In this document: in pieces, positions 1-10,320 of the stretch | Numbering within the stretch: the first letter of the stretch is position 1 | How the letters are laid out: each line of letters begins with the position of its first letter | Translations under genes and position numbers: made by a program | The notes under the pieces: model-generated | Databases searched by the model: none | What the model saw: the letters and a program-made list of their open reading frames with translations, nothing else | What the model was told of the DNA's origin: nothing | Source of the DNA: Balaenoptera acutorostrata | Lineage: Eukaryota > Chordata > Mammalia > Artiodactyla > Balaenopteridae | DNA: 64,000 nt | Direction: 5' to 3' | Assembly (NCBI RefSeq): GCF_949987535.1 | Contig: NC_080078.1 | Coordinates: 23,766,942-23,830,941 of the forward strand

Positions 1-251
1 GTGGAGGTAAAATGGTAGTCTCCTGTGACTTTTCCCAATGAAACACTCAAATGGGTTCTCCCTTGTTCCGTTATGAACTGACCATTCCTTTGCAGCAGGG
101 ACACTTATCTTTGTGACAAATTGACATGACTCGGAATCCCAGCTGTCGAGGAAGGTGAGAAATTGGGGTTAGGAAGGGAGAGACAAGGTCTTTGTGATTT
201 AGAAGGTGATGCTGTAACTGAATTCTTGATGCTATAACTGAAATCCTTCTT

Positions 252-366
252 ACTCAAAGTGTGGTCTCTGGACAAGCAGCATCCATATCACCTGCCAGCT
301 CACAAAGCTGTAGACTCCCAAGCCCCACCCCGGACCCACTGCATCAGAATTTGCATCTTGCGGCAA
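252..366 (+). mobile_element. MER5A-like hAT (Charlie) MITE fragment
   Basis: Reads ctcaaagtgtggtctctgga, a cagcatc-atatcacctg block, ccccaccccggacccactgc and atcagaatttgcat, the usual order of MER5A. Diverged and truncated. Confidence 0.6.
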
Positions 367-879
367 TGGTCTAGGTAGGGTAACAAACCAGCATATGAAA
401 GATCCCAGAGTCGTCATACTCGAAGACGGTCTCAGTGGCTCTGCGTGGCCATCTCATCATCACAAAGCAGTGAGTGCCCGACTCCTCCCTTTCAGGAGAA
501 GTGTGTATGTGTTAAGGAGCAAGCGGGGGTGTTGGGGTGTGAAGCCATGTTCTTGTTCCACTGCCCCCAACCCTCCCCAACTTCAGATGACCAGACCGTG
601 GTGAACCCCGGAGCCAAGAGGATCCAACCAGAGCCAGAGTCTGTCTGCTGAAAGTTTAGGATCAACGTCCAGAAGGGCTAGTTAGGCTCCACTCCTTTTT
701 AAATGAGGAAGCTATAAAAACCCAGAACAATTCTTCAGAGAGAGAGACAGAGAGAGATAGGATGTAACAGAATGAAGGAGAGAGGGTGTTGGATGAAAGA
801 GAATTTGGCCTCTGTCCCCGGTTCCTGGAAAGGAGACTCCAAGTCCTTGGAGCATCAGTCATTCATGAGCCCCTCAATC

Positions 880-1570
880 ACACCTGAGTTTATGCTAATG
901 AGAGGATGCTGAAAGACCAAACATGTGATTAGAGGGTTCGGACTTTCAGCCAGGTGATAACCCTCACTGTAGAATATAACAGATCTGCCTAAAGGTTTAC
1001 TATGATAAAAAATTTTCAGGCCAATTCACCACAGATGGACAACAAACCTATCAAAAGATGAAAAACATCTCACTTCAGCAGAGGGGAGGGAAGTTGGAGA
1101 TCAAGTTCAATCACGTGGCCAAGGAATCAATCAATCATGTCTGTGTAATAAAACCCCAATAAAAAGTTTGGACACCAAAGCTCAGTGGAGCTTCCCAGTT
1201 GAACACATGATGCACTGGAGGTAATGCTCACCCTGATTCCACAGGCAGAGGGCAAGGGAGCTCTGCATTTGGGACCCTCCTCCTTGCCCTGTATGTCTCT
1301 TAATTTGGCTGGTCCTCATGTGCATCCTTTATAATAAAAATATAAGCATAAATACTACACTTTTCTGAGTTCTGTGAGTTGTTCTAGTAAATTATCAAAC
1401 CTGAGGGAGGTGTCCGGAAACCCTTGGATTTGTAGCCAATTGGTCAGAAGTGCAGGTGGCCTGGGGACCCCCAAATTTACAGCTGGAGTCTGAAGCTAGG
1501 GCAGTTTTATTGAAGACCATGCCCTAAACCTGTGGGGTCTGACACTAACCCTAGGTAACTTGGTGAAGTG
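880..1570 (+). repeat. Old LTR-like dispersed repeat, copy 1
   Basis: Shares a long, collinear series of blocks with 21590-22290: atcaatcatg, aataaaa, cctgagttctgtgag, gttctag, aatt-tcaaacc, gaggagg, gccagttggtcagaag, tctgaag, gggcagt and ctgacactaac. It looks like an LTR or LTR-like family I cannot name with certainty. Unlike copy 2, this copy is not interrupted after ggtcagaag. Confidence 0.6.
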
Positions 1571-2497
1571 CCTCCCACTGGCGCATGTTTGTTGTTCTTG
1601 TCTGCCTGTCACCCATTCCTCCATCTCCCAGGCTCAACAGTCCAAATTTTCTTTGGGAAGGCAGCCTTGCCTGACTCTCAGCTCTTAAAGGCCTGGTGGA
1701 GTGCACTCTGCTCCTGGTTCCCAGGGTGGGCAGGAGCCCCAACCCAACCAATCAGCATATTCTACACCCCAGTCACCAGGGTTGATTCAGGGAAGGACAC
1801 GTAACCCAACTGGGCAAACAGAAAATGCAGAGGAGACACTCTCCCTGCTGTTGGGTTTGAGTTCCTGAGATTGGAACCAACTCACTGGCGGGTCACCCGC
1901 AGCCACTCGAGCCCGTAGGGATTTGAGGGGCCCTGGGAGGCTGAAGCTTGGTCTTGTGACCTCCTGCTTTATGTAATCACCTCTGTGTGTTCACAGGTTC
2001 TCCGCCATTCAGAAACGTCATGTCCTGAGTGTCCACTTGCATCTGTCAACCTCATCCCACCCATGGTGACAACCACATAGCTTCTATTACTTGTTAATAA
2101 AAAAGTGCTAACTCAGATGAGACAATCTATGACTCTTGCTTGCCTTTTGTTTTGTTTTTTAAATAAACTCACAGATAGACTAAGCTGCTATTCAGGACAG
2201 CACCCTATATTAGTAATTAGAGTGATCTTAATATTTCAAATAGGCAAATTAAGAAGTATTTTGTTTACACCTCCAAATCGGGAACAAAGGCATCCCATAT
2301 GCATGACCACCTCACTAATATGAGAAAGGGAAAAAAAATGATGGTGGGTGAGACCAACATCACAAAAAAAATGGGGCAGAGAACAAACTGGTTGATTTAA
2401 ATATGCAATAGCACTGGCAAAATGAGAACGACCCAGGAATACTGTCTATAATTTTATGGAATAAGAATGTCACAGAGGGACCCTTGACAAAACTTAC
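1571..2497. other. VPS35L: VPS35L intron 2, unassigned
   Basis: I see no VPS35L exon 3 and no clear repeat family here. Confidence 0.4.
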
Positions 2498-2597
2498 AGT
2501 TATGGGTTTCAGTGGGTGATAGTCCCCAAATTCCAATGGTACAGCCTCCAACCGGCATGATGCAAACTCAGCCTTGTAGTTCCTGTTCCTGGAATGC
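2498..2597 (-). CDS. VPS35L: VPS35L coding exon 2
   Basis: A 100-nt exon with a pyrimidine-rich acceptor ending in tttaccag and a donor gtaagt. It encodes the rest of codon 6 and residues 7-39, ending PLKPIT. It begins in phase 2 and ends on a codon boundary, as needed to join the next human exon. Confidence 0.93.
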
Positions 2598-5500
2598 CTG
2601 GTAAACAGCAAAACCCAGAAGCCAATTAGTTGGAGACGCATACACCCTAAAAACTTTTTGCTGAGACTTCCTCATTGATGAGACAGTTTACAGTGGAACA
2701 GTATTTTTACCAAGACCAATAAGAAGTGGTAAATTTAAAAAAACATTTTTCTTTAACCAGTTTGAAGGTAAAAGGAGCTGCCGAGGCAAACAAGACCTGC
2801 GAGGACAGACGCCAGAACAAAGGGAAGCTCACTGAAGGGAAGCCAACTTTCTTGCCCAGCTATCTCTCACAGAGCATTTTGATTCTTGGCATGGGACAAG
2901 AGGCTAAAGCCAGGCAGAGGGCAGCTGCTAGGGGGCAGAGCAGCCAAAGAAGCTTTAAGGAAAACTCACAGAGGGCTGGAGAGATAAACTAGGGTTCAGG
3001 GCTATGGAGACAGCCAGGGCTCGAAGGAAGAGCTTCTGAAGAGAAGGCAGGGCAGAGAAGTGAGAGATTCGGTCCTGGTTTCCCCTCAAAGTATTCTCCA
3101 ATTAAGCTGTGGAAGAGCAAGAGGAATAAGCCAAGTAGATGAAGAGCAGACAGTTTTCATCAGTCTTGCGGAGGCTTAACAAGTGAAGGGATTAGTGAGA
3201 AGGAACATAAAAGGGGAGGGATCACCCGCATTGAAGCACGGAGAGGAAAAAAGATGAAAAGCACAGAAGAGTGCATAAAGGACATGAAGAAACGTCTCAC
3301 GCACATACGATTTGAATTCCAAAGAAGAGAGAAGGAACAGGCAGAGCAGTATTTGAAGAGATAATAGCTAAAAATTTTCCCCAACGAAAGAAAGACATTG
3401 ATTCACAGATTCAAGAAATGCTTGTGCCCCAAGCAAGACCAGTACAAAAACAAAATAAAAAACAACCATACTTAGGGCCTTCATAGGAAAATGGCTAAAA
3501 ACTAAAAAGAGAGGTTTTCTTAAAAGGAATAAAGATATGTTATTTTCAAAGGACAACAGTAAGATTATTATCTCAGCACAGAAATGAGAGCCACAAGACA
3601 AAGGAATGATACCTTTAAAGTACTGTAAGAAAATAATTGCCAACCAAGAATTCTAGACCTAGTGAAACTACTCTATGAACATTAGAGCAAAAGAAAGAAG
3701 TTTCCAGTCAAAGAAAAAAGGAGAACAGCAGCAGCAGCAGAACCACACCTTAAATTTTTTTAAATGCTGAAAGTAGAAGGAAAATGATCCCAGCTGAAAG
3801 AAAAAAATATATGCTAACATGTATATATATATATATATATATGTGCATATGTGTGTACATATGCATATATACATATATATATATACTAAAGAGCATACAA
3901 AAGATAAAGGTGTAGGTAAAACTAAATATCAACTACAAAAAATAACTTCTTATGGTGTTTAAAATATATATAGAATTAAAATGCATGAGAACTAGAACAT
4001 AAAAGGCAGGAGAGATGCTACGATCTGAATGTGTGTCTCCCTAAAATGCACAGGTTGAAATGCTAACCCACAAAAGGTATTAGCAGGTGGAGCCTTTGAG
4101 AGGTGCTTACATCTTGAGGGTACAGCCCTCATGAATGGGATTAGTACCCTTATAAGAGAGGCTCCCGAGAGCTCCCTAGCCCCTTCCACCATGTGAAGAC
4201 ACAGTGAGAAGGTGCCAGCTGTGAACCAGGAAGAGTGCCTTCACCTGACCCTGCTGGTGCCGTGATCCTGGGCTTCCAGCCTCCAGAACGGTGAGAAATT
4301 AAATGTTGCTGTTTGTAAGTAAACCAGTCTGGGGGACTTCCCTGGTGGTCCAGTGGATAAGACTCTGTGCTCCCCATGCAGCGGGCATGGGTTCGATCCC
4401 TGTTTGAGGAGCTAAGATCCCACATGCCACACAGCACAGCCAAAAAAAAAAAAAAAGGAAAACCAGTCTGTGGTATTTCGTTACAGCAGCCCAAACAAAC
4501 TCAGACAGAAAACTGGTACCCGGAGTGGGGTGCTAGTATAACAAATATGGAAGCAGCTTTGGAACTGGATAATCGGTAGAGGCTGGAAAAGTTCTGAAGT
4601 ATGTGCTAGAAAAAGCCACTACCCTGAATGGACTGATTATCCTGTGATTGTTGTGAGGGCTCAGAAAGAAGAGAGGAAAGCTGTAGAGAAAGCCTCAACC
4701 TTCTTAGAGAATACCTAAGTGGTGGTAAACAGAATGTTGGTAGAACCGCAGAAGGTAAAGGTCATTCTGATGAGGCCTCATACAGAAAGGAGGAACACGC
4801 TTTTGGACAACGGAGGAAAGCAATCCTTGTCATAAAGTAGCAGAGAGCTTGGCTGGGGGCTTCCTTGGTGGCACAGTGGTTAAGAATCCACCTGCCAATG
4901 CAGGGGATGCGGGTTCGAGCCCTGGTCTGGGAAGATCCCACATGCCGCGGAGCAACTAAGCCCATGCGCCACAACTACTGACCCTGCACCCTAGAGTCCG
5001 CGAGCCACAACTACTGAGCCCACGTGCCACAACTACTGAAGCCCGCGTGCCTACAGCCCGTGCTCCGCAACAAGAGAAGCCACCGCAATGAGAAGCCCGC
5101 GCACTGCAACAAAGAGTAGCCCCCGCTCACCACAACTAGAGAAAGCCCACGCACAGCAATGAAGACCCAATGCAGCCAAAAATAAATAAATAAAATAAAT
5201 AAGTTTATATTAAAAAAAAAAAGAGCTTGGCTGAATTAGTCCGTGTCCTGGTGTTTTGTGGAAGGCAGAACTTGTGAGCCATGAAATTTGGATATTTGGC
5301 TGAAGAAATTTCTAAACAAAGTGTTGAAGGAGCAGCTTGGCTTCTCTTGAATGCTTACAGTAAAATTCAAGAAGAGAGGAATGACTTAAAGACAAAATGG
5401 CTGACCAAACGGCAAACAGACTTAAAAACCTGGAAAACTCTCAGTTTCAAAGAGCACAGGAAGCTGGCCCCTTTGTTTCCCTGGCCTCCAGATGCCTTGA

Positions 5501-8500
5501 ATTCATTCCTTCCACGCCCCCCCACTCCCATCCCCAATCTCAGCTTCTTGACTTCCTTGATATGTGTATGAACCCCAAATCTAATTGTGCCGTGCAATTA
5601 ATCATCTTTACTCAATAAGCCCCACCTACCCAGACACCTAACACAGTACAAAAGAACTGAGATCCCATGTAATTTCGCTTCCATCCCTTTCTAAATAAAT
5701 TTCGCTTTGAGTGTAGGAAAGGAGAAAAGCTAGTTAACAATATAGACCAGCCTCTACTTGTTTTTTGTTTTTAAAGGAAAACCCCTACCACAATACACTG
5801 CCTAGTCCCTTTGGGTTACATTTACTAAATATACACTGTCTTCATCTTCCAAAAATATTTCAGTTGAATTCATTTATTAAATATTCTTCCAAACTCCTTT
5901 TAATATGCTACCAGCCAATCCTTGATTTATAAAACAAACAAAACCCCAAAGAATAAATTGGAAGTCTAGTCATCAACAGCCATAATGGAGTTTAAAAAAT
6001 CAACTTATACTTTTCCTCCTTTCAGATCACTCTTAACTTTATCAATAGAATTTTGAAAAGTTAATTTAAGAGAATGAGTAGAAATGTAATCTGACCTGAA
6101 ATTCAACTGCAAATGTGTTTTTCATCGCTATAATAATTAACAAATCAACAGCTAAAAAATGTACAATATCAAAACAGCAATATGACTTGATACACAACCA
6201 AATATCAGTTCTCATTTATTATGTGCTTATTATTGTTGGGGCCCACAGAGGGCCACCCCAAAATATGGCATATTGATTATCTTGAATTAAAGTTACTTAA
6301 GAAACTTAAGAAAGAGCTGATGTAGAGGGACACTCTGACCCTCCTCTCTGTCTCCCTGAAGGCAGGAAATAAGTCTCCCCTGTGAAAGGTGCCCACCTGC
6401 ATCTGGAGGTAGAAGAACACCCCTGTCGCCAGAGATGCGGAACTCAGGGCCAAGAAGCCTATATAAACGAACCTTGTTATTTCTTTAATACCACAAGCCT
6501 GCTGTTTAGATTCTTCACTAATTAAGCACCCAAAGCCCAACTTCCTTTGTTCTGTCAATTCCCCACAAATTTATAGTTTCTTTGTCTAAAAAGTATAAAA
6601 GCTGCCTGTTTCAGCCACTTCTTAGGTCCCCTATCTATGAGACCTACAGAACACACAAATTAAAATTTGTTTCTTTTTCTCCCATTAATTTACCTTGTGT
6701 GAATTTTATTATTGGTCCAGCCACAAGAACTCAAGAGAGTAGCAGGGGAAATTTCCTCTCCCTGACACTATATACCAGGATACAGGACAAGCCCTTTACC
6801 TCTATTTCTTCATTTAATCAATCCTATGAGGTAGGTACTGTGATTATGCCCATTTCTCAGACAGAGAAGCTGAGGCTGTTGGTAACTTGTGAGAGGTTAG
6901 CAAGTGATAGAGACAGATGCAAACTGAGGCAGCCTGCCTCTAGGATTCAGTAGTTCTACAGATCATCTATAGGTCAACTTGAGAATTTGAAAAAGCAATT
7001 GTCTCTTTTTTTTTTTTTTTAAGGACTGAGCTTTGAAATGAATTTTTTTTTTTTTTAAGTGTGAGGGGAGGGAATTCTTTGGGGAAAAAATACTGCTTCT
7101 GGAAAAACCTTTTTAAGAAAAAGAAAGGAAAGGAAACATTTACCCTTGCTGAAAGTCCATGTCAAGGTGCTATTTTGATTTTTCAATCATTTCTTCCATT
7201 ATTTCCTCAAATTTGCTCTCAGTTCCTTAGTGTTTCCTACAGGTTGAGATGTTAAAAGCATTTTCTTCCATGCCTGGGTCTTTGGTAAGGCTACCAGTGA
7301 CCTCTAGTGGGCATTTTCTCAAAAAGCCTTAATTTTCTTCCTGCGAACATAGCTGATAAGCTGGTAAAAATACCCCCAACTCCCAGCAATGCGAAAGGGC
7401 GGTCTGGCTCCTTGGCAGCTGCCACAGAAAAAAGGCCAACATTTCATACCTCCACTCCTAGCTTGGTCTGGCCTCTGGCTACTCCAAGTGTGAGTCACAG
7501 ATCACCAACAAGGGCATCACCTGGGGAGTACTGAAATACCCCTACAGAATCAGGGTCTGCATTTCACCAGAATTCCCAGGTGACTATTTTTAAATTATTT
7601 ACATTGGATAACATGAATGTGTAGAAATCCTATTACCAGTTACCAAATTAATCTCCTTATACTGGAAATACCGAAATCCACTAACTGCTTTTTAATTCTC
7701 AAGTGACTTTTTAATTACTAATGACATAATCTGGCCACACAGTTTTTTATCCCCCAATCACAATATACTCCCCCTCCCCAATAAAGTCTTAAAATGATGT
7801 AGAAATTCTGACTCCAAAGAATGGTATTTTTAACAGTGCTATGACCACAGGACTGAACAGGAAATGTAATCCACAGTGCACTGGACATCTCACAGGTGAG
7901 GTCAGTAATAACAAAAAGTGTGGGTGAGAAGAGGCATGCTGGGGAGACCCATGACAACACAGCAGGACTCAGGAACCCTGCAACCCAGGAATCTCAGCCC
8001 AGGACCTAGACTGTCGGGCCATATGACAATAATGATTAAGATCAGAGGTTTGGGACTTCCCTGGTGGTGCAGTGGTTAAGAATCCGCTTGCCAATGCAGA
8101 GGACACGGGTTCAATCCCTGGTCTGGGAAGATCCCACATGCAGCAGAGTAACTAAGCCTGTGCGCCATAACTATTGAGCCTGTGCTCTAGAGCCCGTGAG
8201 CCACAACTACTGAGCCTACGTGCCACAACTACTGAGTGTGTGCGCCGCAACTACTGAAGCCCGCTTGCAGCAATGAAGACCCAACGCAGCCAAAAAAAAA
8301 AAAGAAGATCACAGGTTTGAGCTCCAAACCTCAGTGCTCCTTGCAGGCTATAAAGCTAACTGAACTGCTTCATCTTTCTGTCTCCACTTTCTTATCTGAA
8401 AAATGGGGTTTTTAGGAGATGAGATGTTGCACGTTCAGCACTTAGCACAGTGCCTGGCACAAGATAAAGGCTCGATAAATGTCAAATTTAATGACAGAAA

Positions 8501-10050
8501 CACGTTTCACCTCTGAGGGCCTCCTCAGTTTCCTCATTCACTCCATAAATATTACTCAGCACCTACTATCTGCCAAGCTCCATGCCAGGCTCTGGAGATA
8601 CAATGATGGTTAAAACTCAGGCCCTTTAACTTAAGAAGCATCAAGTCTAGTGGGCAAACTGAAAGATGAACACGTGCTACCACAGACAGAAATGTTTAGA
8701 GCACAGTCAGACTAGGAACTGTGGAGACCCTAGATGCTAAAGGGCTTATGACACCTCTCTCCGTAAAGTACACCAAAGGTAAAAATGCACTGGGATTAAA
8801 CAGCATCCTTCCTGGATCTTCTGATTACAAAATTCCAGCCAGATAAGTGCATTGAAGCTATATGTTTTGGCATATAAGCCTTAGTGATTCCCTAAAAAGG
8901 GTTTTGCATGACTAGGTCAAAGAAAACTCAGGGCAGGTCATATAAGAACTCACTGGCATCCAATCCTGATTTAGCATACCGAGACTTTTGAAGGAAGACT
9001 CTTAAAGTGTTAGACACGTGAAGGGAACAAGAGAAAGACCGCTGTTTATCAAGCATACAATCAGATGTATCTGATTATTTCTAAGGTCCAGGGCTGTATA
9101 TTTTTTCATTTGCTCACTCACTCACTCATTCAATGTAAACCACTTCACATCATTTGCAGAGAAAGATCAGAAAATAATCTCCCTTTCTCACGTGCCCAAA
9201 TAATTCCACTACTACCATCACAACTTGCTCCGGTTCTTCACACACTCGTAGCAGCAGCTGGAGCCTGAAGCGCCAATCACTCCTAGCTACTCCAGCCACA
9301 AGAGCCCGACAGGCCCATCAGCCTTGGAACGCGCCATTAGCTTCTTCTTGATGACCTCCTATTCATCCTCCAAAACCCAATTTAAGGCTCTTCCTCTCTC
9401 AAGCCTTCCCCAAGCCGCCAGGTGTGCCTAATCCCCAATGCCTTCTTTGGATATCCTATTCAGAAGCGTATCCGCTCCACTAAACTGTCAGCTCCTTGAG
9501 GCCAAGGAGTACGTCTGAGGGTTGTGCATCCTGAATGCCCAGTGCAGGGCCCTGCACAGAGTAGGATGAATGGCAGCCATTTCACAGATGAGAAAAGCAA
9601 GTCTCCTCTAGATGAGCCCAGTCATTCAGAAAACAGCCAGGTCTTCCGAGTCGTCCAGACCAGAGCTGAGTCCACCATTTTCTGCATCCAGCTCCCCCAG
9701 AACCCGCGCCAACTTCTAGGAAAGCGGAGGCCGGGGAACTTGAGCTTTTTTTAGGGAATGAATGGAGAGGGGGGCGTGGAAGGCGCGGGGAGGGGTAGCG
9801 GAGGAGAGGACCAAGATCCCACCCGTGCAGCTTCAGGGAGGTCCCCTGAACCCGGGTAGCGGCCGGGAATCTGTGGTCAAGACCACCCGGGGATGGGGTG
9901 GGAAACTCCACCAAACCCAACAGAAAGCAGTTCACACACTCCCTCGCAGAGACACACACCGAGACAGAGACAGAATCCCAGAGACAACCAAGGACACCAC
10001 CTCCCTTAAGCCCAGCTGCCGCTTCCTCCTTACCAAGGAAAGACCGCCAT
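2498..10050 (-). CDS. VPS35L: VPS35L, 5' part of coding sequence (exons 1-2, 39 codons)
   Basis: VPS35L (C16orf62) is the large alpha-solenoid subunit of Retriever, which with VPS26C and VPS29 and the CCC complex recycles membrane cargo from endosomes. Joining 10034-10050 to 2498-2597 gives exactly 39 codons: MAVFPW, then [31 protein letters not shown]. This matches my memory of the human N-terminus residue for residue. Both borders are GT-AG: donor gtaagg after CCTTG, acceptor cag before GCATTCC, donor gtaagt after ACT. The coding region is partial because exon 3 and beyond (known to begin VTESK in human) are not in positions 1-2497. In the family this N-terminal tail is thought to fold back onto the C-terminal/VPS29 end of the complex. 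Intron 1 is about 7.4 kb. The synteny with CCP110 and GDE1 supports the call. Confidence 0.93.
3150..4015 (+). mobile_element. HAL1/old L1 ORF1-region fragment
   Basis: Contains diverged L1-type ORF1 text (gaagagataatagctaaaaa, ccacaagacaaaggaatgat, aaagtactgtaagaaaataa and ccaaccaagaattctagacc) without an open frame. Interrupted by AT/GT microsatellite DNA. The MLT1 element starts at its right end. Confidence 0.5.
3821..3887 (+). repeat. (TA)n/(TG)n microsatellite
   Basis: Ten TA units followed by mixed TG/CATA repeats. Likely length-variable. Confidence 0.85.
4016..4507 (+). mobile_element. MLT1 (MaLR) LTR, interrupted by a SINE
   Basis: Begins TGCTACGATCTGAATG and passes gcaggtggagcctttgagag, atgaatgggattagtaccct, ccccttccaccatgtgaaga and cttccagcctccagaacggt to ctgtggtatttcgttacagc and tcagaca. 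This is the full order of a MaLR MLT1 LTR. A short SINE sits at 4331-4460. Confidence 0.8.
4331..4460 (+). mobile_element. CHR-type SINE, short form
   Basis: Starts gggggacttccctggtggtc with a tRNA-like head and B-box gggttcgatccc, and ends cacagccaaaaaa. Flanked by the target duplication AACCAGTCTG (4321-4330 and 4461-4470). Confidence 0.85.
4508..5440 (+). mobile_element. MaLR internal region, degraded, split by a SINE
   Basis: Follows the MLT1 LTR directly (aaactggtacccggagtggg, ggaagcagctttggaactgg) and resumes after the SINE (gaggaatgacttaaagacaa). Typical non-coding MaLR internal sequence. No second LTR was recognised. Confidence 0.6.
4856..5221 (+). mobile_element. CHR-type SINE, long form
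   Basis: Full tRNA-derived SINE with the repeated gccacaactactgagcc tail blocks and a cagccaaaaataaataaa end. The target duplication AGAGCTTGGCTG is exact at 4844-4855 and 5222-5233. Confidence 0.92.
6205..6950 (+). repeat. MIR, split by an LTR
   Basis: MIR core before and after the LTR: atttattatgtgcttattat, then ataccaggatac, tatgaggtaggtactgtgat and ccatttctcagacagagaag with the ctgaggct block. The two parts rejoin cleanly when 6234-6767 is removed. Confidence 0.75.
6234..6767 (+). mobile_element. Solo ERV1-like LTR inserted in a MIR
   Basis: A 534-bp block beginning TGTTGGGGCC and ending CCCTGACA. It has tataaacg and tataaaagctgcctg promoter-like words and a gtgaattttattattggtcc 3' part. 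The flanking 4 bp are TTAT and CTAT, fitting a 4-bp duplication with one mutation. No internal viral genes. Confidence 0.65.
7478..7582 (+). mobile_element. MER5A-like fragment
   Basis: Blocks caagtgtgagtcacagatca, gggcatcacctggggagtac, cagaatcagggtctgcattt and ttcccaggtga in MER5A order. Confidence 0.55.
8020..8490 (+). repeat. MIR, split by a SINE
   Basis: The MIR 5' part attaagatcagaggtttg is followed, after the SINE, by tttgagctccaaacctcagt, cttatctgaaaaatgggg and cagtgcctggcacaagataa. Confidence 0.6.
8053..8304 (+). mobile_element. CHR-type SINE
   Basis: Starts ggacttccctggtggtgcag and ends cgcagccaaaaaaaaaaaag. The target duplication AAGATCAGAGGTTTG (8038-8052) is repeated as AAGATCACAGGTTTG (8305-8319). 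Confidence 0.92.
8525..8735 (-). repeat. L2 fragment
   Basis: Plus-strand text cattcactccataaatatta, cagcacctactatctgccaa and ggctctggagatacaatgat is the reverse of an L2 3' region. Confidence 0.55.
9340..9575 (+). repeat. L2 3'-end fragment
   Basis: cccaatttaaggctcttcct, ctgtcagctccttgaggcca and agtgcagggccctgcacaga follow the order of an L2 3' end. Confidence 0.55.
10034..10050 (-). CDS. VPS35L: VPS35L coding exon 1 (17 nt coding)
   Basis: Reads ATGGCGGTCTTTCCTTG, then the donor gtaagg. Only five codons and two bases of the sixth are in this exon; the Trp codon is completed by the G that opens exon 2. The start is chosen because it gives the known MAVFPW N-terminus. The same frame is open further 5' with upstream ATGs (to 10215), so a longer N-terminus cannot be excluded from sequence alone. 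The start region AAGATGGCGG is also a YY1-type motif. Confidence 0.9.
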
Positions 10051-10320
10051 CTTCCCAGTCACATGACCGCTAGTTCTGGGACCGCCAGCCCAATTCGCCC
10101 TTCCAGACCACGCCCCGCCGGCCGCCATGTTTGTGAGGGGCGGGCGCCCCCTCCCCCCCGCAAGGCCAGGGCCGCCATGATTGTGAGGGGCGGGCCCCCC
10201 CCCCCCCCCCCGCAAGGCACGGGCCCTGCCGCTCGGGCCGCCATGATTATGAGGGGCACCGCAGGCCTGGTGGCTGCCGCTGCTGCGGCGCTGACATGAG
10301 CCGGGAGCGTGTGGCAGGTG
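10051..10320 (-). promoter_or_regulatory. VPS35L: VPS35L CpG-island promoter and 5' UTR
   Basis: Very GC-rich, CpG-dense sequence just upstream of the VPS35L ATG, without a TATA box. It holds three phased copies of a GCCGCCATG-TTGTGAGGGGCGGG module (starting 10121, 10171 and 10238) that combine a YY1-like CCGCCAT core with a GC box, plus a 17-base C run at 10195-10211. The start site cannot be fixed by eye and probably lies within or just above this block. Read on the minus strand, the modules place several ATGs (MAAGG, MAALA, MAARA) upstream of the main start. Confidence 0.7.
10121..10260 (+). repeat. Three-copy promoter array with 50-bp phasing
   Basis: GCCGCCATG(T/A)TTGTGAGG starts at 10121 and 10171, and a third, slightly changed copy (GCCGCCATGATTATGAGG) starts at 10238. 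Units 1 and 2 share the following ggcggg, C-rich and cgcaaggc parts, showing a true tandem duplication. Unit 2 is lengthened by a 17-base C run and extra GC sequence. Confidence 0.8.

Noticed and set aside
2726..2992. 88-codon plus-strand frame
   Set aside because: No family recognised, and it lies in VPS35L intron 1 next to old L1 or HAL1-like sequence.
4331..4460. tRNA genes at the SINE heads
   Set aside because: The A/B-box words belong to tRNA-derived SINE heads followed by SINE bodies and A tails; no complete cloverleaf is kept.
9582..9959. 125-codon minus-strand frame before the VPS35L promoter
   Set aside because: No recognisable protein; GC-rich flank of the CpG island, overlapping an open plus-strand frame.
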